From positions 239,001-303,000 of the forward strand of contig JAVYIG010000416.1 in the NCBI GenBank assembly GCA_035222895.1: 64,000 nt of DNA. The letters run 5' to 3'. This document shows positions 12,562-22,300 of this stretch, piece by piece. Below the pieces are notes generated by a model, which worked only from the letters and a program-made list of their open reading frames with translations, ran no database searches and was not told the DNA's origin. Both the position numbers and the translations under genes were made by a program. This DNA comes from Strongylocentrotus droebachiensis (taxonomy: Eukaryota; Echinodermata; Echinoidea; Camarodonta; Strongylocentrotidae). The first letter of the stretch is position 1, and every line of letters starts with the position of its first letter.

Positions 12562-13395
12562 ATGCCTGTGTCTCTTGGTGAATGGCGTGTCAGGATCGGC
12601 ACGTTTGTGCGCCGTCAGAGGAAAGAATATGACTACCACTTCTATTGGAGGAAACTTCAAAACCTACTAAAAAAAAACAAGAATGCTGAGCCACCCGAAG
12701 AAAACAATATTCCTGAGAGTAACATCTCATCTCGCACTGGCTCTTCACTTGATGCGAAAAATTATCCAGGCAAACCGGTCCATCGTCCTGCATCTTCGCA
12801 GAATGTCAACCTTAATACCACACCATGTGACATCAGCCTTCATTTGACGTCATGTGACGTCAGCAATGTGCCTTCGTGTGACGTCAGCAATAGCGGAGGT
12901 AATGATAGTTCCCAGGCTCGGTCACAATGTGATGGTCCAGGGTGTGATGCTGTCAAAGAGAGAGGATTCCCATGTAATGCAAAAAGCCTCGGTCATTATG
13001 ATGTCGCTCACTCTGAGTGTGCTGAAAACAGTGGTTCTCCTACGGTAAAAGAGACCAACCATGTCCATGGCACCACTGACGTGCAAATTCCAGTTCCCCG
13101 ACCATGCGTAGAAGATGAATTGGACAATAGACACATAGCCATTAATCCCATGACAAATGAATTCACCCCTAATCCCACTGAAATGAATAAATCAAACCCA
13201 CCTGAAGTTGGCACATCAGATTCGTACTTGCATGTACCTGCATACGTTCCTGGTGAGACAGATCGCATCAATCGAAACAAGGAGGAAACATCAGACTCTG
13301 GACCGTCGGGGATAGAGGACCAATCATGGAACCTATCACCTAAACCCAGGCAAGATACAACGAGAAACGCCGAGAAAAGAACATCTTCTATCAGG
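12562..13395 (+). CDS. NLR exon 1: leader polypeptide with EWRVRIGTF motif
   Basis: This exon has 278 codons from an ATG in moderate context (ACCATGC); an in-frame TAA lies 39 nt upstream. The N-terminus SLGEWRVRIGTFVRRQRK is basic and Trp-containing. Then comes a Lys-rich stretch and a low-complexity Ser/Asn/Pro-rich region with a Cys-rich repeat (PCDIS, SCDVS, SCDVS, QCDGPGCD), probably disordered. There is no signal peptide or recognised domain. The exon ends ...ATCAGG|GTATGA in phase 0, matching the phase of the 2A exon. It could be a retrotransposon-derived 5' ORF, since 2A motifs also sit in the ORFs of sea-urchin non-LTR elements, or a true NLR leader. Translation of the joined exons would release it as a separate protein at the 2A site. 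Confidence 0.6.
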
Positions 13396-16300
13396 GTATG
13401 ATTGATATTTGTATGCCTTTCTTAGAACCACACTGCTCACATAAAACCAATATAATAAAAGAATAAAAAATAATGAGACGAACGGGCGAAAAATAAAACC
13501 CCACAAAAGCTGTATATACAAATCCTTTTTGTAAACGGGTTTTTGAACAAGAACTAGCCTAATTGGAGCTATATAAACATGTATTCTAGAGGACGGTTTG
13601 ATTATTCAAATTTGCTGTGGAAATTGTTGGTGTGATGTTTATTAGACTGTAACCAATAGTAAAAGTGCTCTTTGCCCTTTCAAATAATTATTATACTCCC
13701 GTGATTCTACATGTTATTTGGCAAATAATGTATGACTATTCTTTTGAAAAAATTGTCTTTTGTCCATAAGAACACCCTTCTATCACCTGTCTGTGCTCTT
13801 TGTTGTCTTATAAATGTTAAAATAAAGTAGAAACCATTGATAAATATTCCCTGCCAGAAATTTAATGTGGCACAAGTATATCATCTCAGTATCGCCTGTA
13901 GACGAGCCCCCTTCACGCCTTTGTCTTTTGCTTTAGAGTTGTGGTTCATTATGATTGTTCTTGATATATATAGGAAAGATCTAAGACTGCTACAAAGTCT
14001 ATATTGGAATCAGTTTGCATGCATCAGGGTAGAAGAAGAGTGTAGTGACTATATCAACATCAGACGGGGAGTCAGACAGGGTTGTGTTATGTCGCCAGAC
14101 CTGTTCAATATGTATAGTGAAATCATTCTAAGAGAATTGGAAGATGAAAATGGGATACAAGTGGGTGGTCATTCAATCACAAATATTAGATATGCTGATG
14201 ACACTGTTTTATTTTCTGAATCAGAGAAAGATCTCCAGAGACTCCTGAATGTAGTTGTAAAAGAAAGTGAGAGCATGGGACTAGAGACTAACTATACCAA
14301 GACAAAGTGCCTGGTGGTATCCAAGAAGAGCAGTCCAAAATGTAACTTGAAACTGAAAGAACAGACTATTAAACAAGTCTCCTCATTTAACTACCTCGGC
14401 ATCATGATTACCGAGGATGCCAGATGCGAGACAGAGATCAAGAGAAGGATAGCTCTCGCTAAATCTGCATTTTCAAAGTTAGGCAAAATTCTGACAAATC
14501 GAACAATGTGTATGAGGACCAGAATAAGGGTAATGAGGAAGTTCTTACACGAGCTGGAGTGCATAGGAAAATGATACATGAGATGTTGATTAGGCAGTTG
14601 AAGTTCATGTGTCACATTACACGTAAAGAAGGCCTAGAGAATCTTGCTTTGACAGGGAAAATTGTGGGAAGAAGGAGTAGGGGAAGAAGGAGGATACTTT
14701 GGATGAACAGTCTGCAGAAATTGTTGGAAGAGAGAGGAGTGAAAGAACTGGGAGTGGTACTAATACAGAAGGCTAGGAGCCGAGGGTTGTGGAACAGCAT
14801 GATCGCCAAAGTCAAACGATATGGCACTTAGAGAGAGAGAGAGATCGCCTGTACATAATTTACAGAGTTAAAAGTGTGTCTTATATTCGTAATGTTCTCT
14901 TCATTCTTAGGAAGTAACGGAGAATCATGGATCATTGACCTATCCGGTCCTCCAATCAGGGACAACCAGTGGTGAAGCAGATGCAATCAAAGGGAATGAC
15001 TGTCCAGACATGATCAGCATTCTCCTATTGAGATCCGGTGACGTAGAACGGAACCCTGGTCCAAATGATAAGTAAGCAGCATGAATAGCAACCTATGAAA
15101 ATTAAAATCCATCCGTCCGAATTCTACTAAACCTGACTCTGGATCTAGGATCACGATTACCGAACGATAATACAATTACACCTCAGACTAATTTCCTTTG
15201 TTAAACCCGTTTCTGAACAAAGCTTAAGCCGAGCGCCGGGTTCGAATTTCTGTAAAATAACAGCCTTTGACTTTGTTGGTAAAAATTAATCGTTGGGGTT
15301 GATGATTGAAATCAAAATGTGTATAGGTTTTTCATATTCTTATTATGTTTAACAGCTCCACATATATTTTAATATTTTGCAGTGTGTTGAAATGCTTGCA
15401 TTATAGGCAATGTTGATAAATATCAGTAAACAGTAAAACAGTATATTCGCAAGTCAATGCATAATGAAATGAAAGTTGTGGTCGAGTGGATACGTCGTCG
15501 GACTGTCGATCACAAGGTCCGCCGTTCGAGTCCCGCCGCCGCACTATGTCCTTTGGCAAGACATTGATCTACATTTGCCACACTCCACCCAGGTGAAGTA
15601 TATGGGTACCTATTAGGAATTTATTCCTTGAAATGCTAGAGCGCCGTATGGAAGCCGTGCTTAATCCAGGGTAAATATCGGGAGCGCCAGGAGGGTCAAA
15701 TCTGACTGATATGAGCGTTATACAAGAACCCATTTTTAATTTTATTATTATTAATATCAATAAGCGCTGTATGAAATTAATGATTTTTACTTTGCCTATA
15801 ATTTAGCCTTGGAAGTCTGACGGAGCTCGAGCTCTATTTCCTTGCCGACGGTATGGATCCCTCAGATTTCAGGAAGGTCGGCCTAACTTTAGGATTCACT
15901 GAGGCTCAACTTAGTCGGTTTGAGAAAGACAAGCTGGGAAACTCCATGCAAGCTACCTATCAGATGCTTTGCGAATGGCGGAAGACTGTACGTGAAAGCG
16001 AGGCGAGGGAGATACTAGTCAACAAGTTAGAAAGCATTAAGCTCGCTCAGCTTGCTGATAGTGTACGGAAAGGTACAATATTACACACATACACGCACAT
16101 ATACACCCATGCCCATCAAACATCAATCAGGCCTATACAGTGCGTATAAAAAAGTGTACCCAACTTTGGTAGCTCCTAATTAAAAATCATAACCAACATG
16201 ACTTTGAAATGTTTTTCAGGATAAAGAGTAACTTATTTTCTGTCAATGTATACCCTATTTATAACATTTGCACGGGTTATTGAGCTACTGGGTCTTTAAC

Positions 16301-19300
16301 AAGTGTTGTCAATATCGCCTTGTACCAAGTTTGAGCTGATGTAACAAATGTGGGTCAGGCCAAACGCATGTTGTTTAAAATCCTTTTAAAAGATTAATTC
16401 TCTCTCGTGATTTGGTGCTTCACTGTTCAAAATAGGGACTTTAAGATTTGTCCTTCGACATAGTGGACTGCTACATGCAGGGGCGTAGACAACGGGGGGG
16501 ATGAGGGGGATGCATCCCCCCCACCTCACAAGGTGGGGGGGATGGCATGTACAATCATCCCCCCCCAGGTTTTGGGGAATGATATTTGCTTACTTAATGA
16601 GTCATAATGATGATAATAATAGTAATAATAATAATGATAACAATTATAATATTAATAATAATAATAATTATGATGATGATAATAATAATCCTCATCATTA
16701 TTGTTATTGTGTTTATTGTTATTAGCCGCATTCACACGGTGAAAGCCAATTCAGACGGTAAAAAAAAGAAAATCTTACAAGTATTTTGTGGTTATCTTGT
16801 GGTTTGGAAACCACAAGATAACCACAAGATTAAACAGGCGCGGATCTACGGGGGGGGGGGGTTAGGGGGTTTAAACCCCCCCCCCTTGGGCGGCCCAAAA
16901 AACAAACAAAACAAAAAAAAGGGAAAAAAGAGAAGAAAAAAAAAGAAAAAAAGAAAGAAAAAAGAACGCACGCTGGAGAGAAACCCTTTCAAGTGCAAAT
17001 ATTGTGAGAAGATATTCAACTCATCTGGTAACTTAACCAAACACATGATAACTCTGGATATAACTGCGTATTTAACTGTTACTTGATTTAAAAAGACGTT
17101 ATCATGCACTGCTTTTTATGGTCTCCATTGTGTTAATAGATGCCAGGAAAACATCACTTACGGGGTTCAAATAAACACCCCAAAAAAAATCGGCTCGCCG
17201 CTTCGCGGCTCGTGGACGATGCTCCGCATCGTCATTATTTTGGTCAACCCCCCTCCTTAGCAAAAAGCTAGATCCGCCCCTGAGTCATCCCCCCCAGGTG
17301 GACGAACCTGTCTACGCCACTGGCTACGTGTGACGTCCTTTTAAGGCACTGACAGTGCCATAAAAGGAAGCCACAGTGCCTTAACAGGACGTCACATGTA
17401 GCAGTCCACTATGTCGACGTGCAAATCTAAAAGTCCCTGATGATGCAACGTATCCAGGTTTTCAAAGCATCTTTTTTCAACCTATAATAATAATAATAAT
17501 AATAATATGTCTTGTTTAACCAGGGTAGCCTCATCAGTATTCATACTGTTCTCCCTGAAGGCCCTGCAATCATATATTATTACCCCGGTCATCGGATTCA
17601 GGCTTACCCGCACACAATGTATGCACATTCTCCACTCCCTTGGGAGCATTCCAGCTAGGCGTCATTTTTACATGCGCACACTTAATCTTTTTATTTTATG
17701 GAACAGCCTACCAACTTCTTGTCTCATGATATGTAAGTTCTCTCTGCTCATTTGTCCGCTGCACCATTCCACATGCGTAAGGAGCATAAGGTGTTTATCT
17801 CGAATACTGGTTATGTAACCTTTAAAACCTCTAAGGTAACGAAACCTAAATGCAAAAAAGAACAAATATGATGATTAGTATCAAAGAAATTGACTTTTGA
17901 CTTTCATAAAAAGAAAATATCCCAAATAAACTTTATCCATTTTGTATCACTCATTGAGAAGGATTTCCTCAAACAAGAGATGCGAATGAAGTCAATATTG
18001 TTATCATTATAAAGAGAATATCATAAATGTTAATGCTAAATATATTACTCATTGCGGATATAGTATCGAAAATAATATCGCTAGTGATATTCGTTTGTCT
18101 CGCAATGTGGTCAATAAGGAATCTAAAAGATCACGACGTTTCGTATGCTACTGCAATACTTCGTCAGGTGATAAAAACTGTTGTAAGCAAGGGTCTTTTA
18201 TACTTTACGGGAGGACCGTAAAGCGGTCTAAAATTCGATCTATAATTGGAACAATAACGCCCAATGCCTATTGGTCGACGCACACGGTGATCGACCAATC
18301 ACCAAGGCCGCTGGTTCGGCCGCTGGTTCGGCTGATGCACCAGGCCTATTGGCCGACGCATACGGTACTCGACCAATCAACGGGCCGCTGGCTCGGGCCG
18401 TCTGCTGAATGGAATCGACCGTTGTTGGCTGGCAGGACGGCGAGTGTCATGGCGGCGTATCGTCCGCATCCAAAATTCGGGGATATCGATCCCGTTGTCT
18501 CTGTTGAAATTATTAGGATTGAGACGGATATTGATAGCTTCTTTTACCCTCCGTGTATACCAATGCCGTTCTTGGGAAAGGCACTGAACCCCGTCCCAGT
18601 CTGGTTGATGCTGGTTGTCCCAAGCATGTTCGGCTACGGCTGAGTTGTCAGTTCGACGGAGTCTGACGTCCCTCTTATGCTCAGTGATTCTTTCTTTTAT
18701 CGGACGGGCAGTTTCACCGATGTAGGATCTATCACATCCTTTACAAGGGATGTTGTACACAATGCCGTCCCGTCTATGTGGAGGAATTGGATCCTTGGGG
18801 CGTGTAAGTTGTTGACGTAGGGTGGTATCTGATCTGAAAACCGTTCGAATGCCATGGCTCTCTAGGCGGCGCTTGAGTTGTTGGGAGACCCCATCAATGT
18901 ACGGCAAGACTGTAAAAGTCTTGTATACCTTCTGATCCCTGGGTTCCGACGATCTATTCTTGGTATTGTGTATAAAACGGCGTGGGTAACCGTTGAGACT
19001 CAGGGCACTGCGAACACGGGTCCGTTCTGTGCATGGCTGTTGTGGACTTGTCACAATGCGTGAAGCTCTGTCAAATAGACATTTCACTAGACCTCTCTTC
19101 ACCGATATGGGATGGTGAGAGTCAAACGCTATGTACTGGTCTGTGTGGGTAGGCTTCCTATAGACTGAGGTGGAGAGCCTATGGTTGTCGTGTCTATGAA
19201 CTAGAGTGTCTAAGAATGCTATCTTCCCTTCACACTCTATCTCTGATGTGAACTGGATGGTTGGTTCAAGGCTATTCATGTGTTTAAGTAGCTTATCTGT

Positions 19301-22300
19301 TTCAGAGATGGGAACTATGATGAAGGTGTCATCTACGTATCTCTTCCAAACACGAGGCAAGCAAGAGAGGGGACATGTGTCCAACGCTTCTTCTTCGAAA
19401 CTCTCCATGTATAGGTTGGCCACAACAGCCGAGACTGGACTGCCCATGGCTGCCCCTTCTGTCTGTTCATAGTATGAACCTTTATACAGAAAATATGTGG
19501 ATCGTAGAACAAACTCGAGGAGTTGAGTGAGTTGTTCCGGTGAGAGTGCGGTCCGGGTAGACAAATTGCTGTCTGATTGTAAGCGTTGCAATGTAGCATT
19601 GCATGCGCCCTCAATCGGTACATTGGTGAAGAGTGAAACTACGTCAAACGAAACCATGCGTTCTTGAGTACCGATGGTTTGCTCTGCTATGAACTCTGCA
19701 AAACCACTCGAATTGGGAATCGTATATTCAGTCAAACCGGTGAGCGGAGAAAGAATTTCAGCTAGGTACTTTGAGAGGTTATAGGCAAAGGAGCCTATGC
19801 ATGACACTATAGGTCGTAATGGTACTGTGGGTTTGTGTATCTTGGGTAACCCGTATATTCTAGGAGGTTGCTTTTGTGTGGGTTTCAGTCTACGATAGGT
19901 CGGTTCATCCATCACATTGTCTTTCTTTAGGTTCAGCAAGGTGTTGGTAAGCTTGCGAGCCAAACGATCTGTGGGATCTTTCTTTAATACACGATACGGA
20001 CCAGACTCCAATAAGTCGGTCAATTTCTCATGGTATATTGTGGTGTCTAGAATGATTGTGGCACGACCTTTGTCGGCTGGAAGAATAGTAATACTATCAT
20101 CAGCCTTCAAAGTTTTGAGAGCGGTGTGCATTTCTTTCGAAATGTTGTGTTTAGGGGGGCGTGCTCTTTGTAGGATGTTGTCTACATCTCTGCGGGCGGC
20201 GTCGGCCGACTCCGCATCAAGATACTTGACCGCTGTCTCAACTTTCGCAATTATTTCGGTAGCTGGAATCCGTCTAGGGGAGACGGCAAAGCCGAGGCCT
20301 TTCTTAAGAATCTCTTCTTCCGAAGAAGTGATCGTTCTAGAGGATAGGTTAATAACCCACTTCTCCTCATTCGCTAATGAGGGCACCGTCCTGCTCGACT
20401 TTGGCTGTGTAAGTTTATCAAATTTCGTTTGTTGTCTCGTTTTACATTTCATGAAGATATCTCGGTAGATATCTTCATTAACCTTCACTATCTCATCACT
20501 ATGTTGGGGGACTAAGTTCGATATGACTTCGGCCTTCAAAGTTTCATATTCGGTCTTGGCCGAGCCAAGAGTGCGTCTGGTTAGAAAAATCCGTTCTTTT
20601 AAAAACTGAACGGACCCGTGTTCGCAGTGCCCTGAGTCTCAACGGTTACCCACGCCGTTTTATACACAATACCAAGAATAGATCGTCGGAACCCAGGGAT
20701 CAGAAGGTATACAAGACTTTTACAGTCTTGCCGTACATTGATGGGGTCTCCCAACAACTCAAGCGCCGCCTAGAGAGCCATGGCATTCGAACGGTTTTCA
20801 GATCAGATACCACCCTACGTCAACAACTTACACGCCCCAAGGATCCAATTCCTCCACATAGACGGGACGGCATTGTGTACAACATCCCTTGTAAAGGATG
20901 TGATAGATCCTACATCGGTGAAACTGCCCGTCCGATAAAAGAAAGAATCACTGAGCATAAGAGGGACGTCAGACTCCGTCGAACTGACAACTCAGCCGTA
21001 GCCGAACATGCTTGGGACAACCAGCATCAACCAGACTGGGACGGGGTTCAGTGCCTTTCCCAAGAACGGCATTGGTATACACGGAGGGTAAAAGAAGCTA
21101 TCAATATCCGTCTCAATCCTAATAATTTCAACAGAGACAACGGGATCGATATCCCCGAATTTTGGATGCGGACGATACGCCGCCATGACACTCGCCGTCC
21201 TGCCAGCCAACAACGGTCGATTCCATTCAGCAGACGGCCCGAGCCAGCGGCCCGTTGATTGGTCGAGTACCGTATGCGTCGGCCAATAGGCCTGGTGCAT
21301 CAGCCGAACCAGCGGCCGAACCAGCGGCCTTGGTGATTGGTCGATCACCGTGTGCGTCGACCAATAGGCATTGGGCGTTATTGTTCCAATTATCGATCGA
21401 ATTTTAGACCGCTTTACGGTCCTCCCGTAAAGTATAAAAGACCCTTGCTTACAACAGTTTTTATCACCTGACGAAGTATTGCAGTAGCATACGAAACGTC
21501 GTGATCTTTTAGATTCCTTATTGACCACATTGCGAGACAAACGAATATCACTAGCGATATTATTTTCGATATCATAAATGTTGCTTGTAATAAGCATTTC
21601 CTTGTGTTTGATTCGATATCAACACAATTTTTTTTTCAACTGCTCGATAGTCAATGTAAATAAGTGGACAATTGTGTCTGGATTGAGATAAAACAAACAT
21701 AATGGCTTTTGATCGCCGTTCACTGCTTCAGCCCAAACTTGGTACAAGAGGATTTTGACAATAATTTTTGAAAAGCCTGCATCCGTGGCAGCACAATTAT
21801 AAATATGGTATAATTAGACGGTATAAGTTACCCTTTACCGTGATATATGATTCAAGTTCACATAGGTTATAACTTTGTAATTAGAAGTAACCAAACTTGG
21901 ATACACTTTTTTGATTCGCACTGTATATTCAGTATCCAACAAAAGTAAGCACACCGCAACATTGAAGTTGAATATTCAACTGTAACTTTTACAGAGCTCT
22001 TATTTGAAAAGACGAGCCATATTTTCTTTAAAACAAAATAGAGGCCTAGAATTAGAATTATGTAATTATTGTAAGGTTAAAACTACGTATTCCATTAAAG
22101 CATTGCAGCAAACCAAATAGTTGCCTCTAATAACGGCGGCTTTGGTGCACTGGCACTTTGATCCCATGGTCGATTCTCGAAACACGCGAAATAGTCCTCT
22201 GATTGCATGGGAAGTCGACCCACGCGTGCATCTAATCCAAAATCTGGACGTTTTTTTAAATCTATTTCGCAATCGTGATTTCTCCCATCCCTTATCCGAT

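Larger units (their letters stand above)
16478..17322. mobile_element. hAT-type non-autonomous element with 8-bp target duplication
   Basis: Left end CAGGGGCGTAGACA and right end (reverse complement) CAGTGGCGTAGACA are flanked by GCTACATG (16470-16477) and GCTACGTG (17323-17330), an 8-bp duplication with one mismatch. The 8-bp TSD and CAG..GGCGTAG ends are typical of hAT. Inside is a second hAT-like pair, CAGGCGCGGATCTA at 16835 and its complement CAGGGGCGGATCTA ending at 17282, with no obvious TSD. No hAT transposase is present. Confidence 0.75.
16435..17437. mobile_element. DNA element with about 44-bp TIRs, hosting a hAT insertion
   Basis: GGGACTTTAAGATTTG and CGACATAGTGGACTGCTACATG on the left match the right end in reverse complement (GGGACTTTTAGATTTG, CGACATAGTGGACTGCTACATG). 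Most of the interior is the hAT element at 16478-17322, inserted just inside the left TIR, followed by a small hairpin (17339-17400). A target duplication is not clear, so the superfamily is unassigned. Confidence 0.65.
18018..21582 (-). mobile_element. Penelope-like element with inverted-arm structure
   Basis: The element contains one long minus-strand RT plus GIY-YIG ORF and, head to head, a plus-strand copy of only its 3' third. The arms (about 18062-19026 and 20605-21573) are near-identical inverted repeats of about 965 bp with a 1.58-kb spacer. ATATCATAAATGTT occurs at both outer edges (18018-18031 and 21569-21582) in direct orientation, a plausible target duplication. Penelope elements are known for such partial inverted copies and for hammerhead ribozymes in their terminal repeats; both are seen here. 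It is inserted in NLR intron 3, inside the mariner-like composite. Confidence 0.85.
16138..21923. mobile_element. Tc1/mariner-like TIR pair enclosing nested elements
   Basis: Left end CAGTGCGTATAAAAAAGTG and right end (reverse complement) CAGTGCGAATCAAAAAAGTG continue as inverted repeats for roughly 210 bp (16138-16345 and 21710-21923). Both are flanked by TA (16136-16137 and 21924-21925), the Tc1/mariner target. No mariner transposase is visible. The interior is filled by the TIR/hAT nest (16435-17437), a LINE scrap and the Penelope-like element. The whole composite lies in NLR intron 3. Confidence 0.7.

Noticed and set aside
12562..13401. Exon 1 as a stand-alone single-exon gene
   Set aside because: Considered because the frame ends at a stop at 13401. 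A GT donor at 13396 in the right phase and the matching phase-0 acceptor of the 2A exon make splicing the better reading, though this needs transcript proof.
16501..16725. Asn/Asp-rich frame
   Set aside because: Translation of an (AAT)n/(GAT)n microsatellite inside the hAT element.
18095..18643. Plus-strand frame across the left Penelope arm (and its twin at 20992-21597)
   Set aside because: Antisense shadow of the GIY-YIG coding end; the twin arises only because the arm is inverted.
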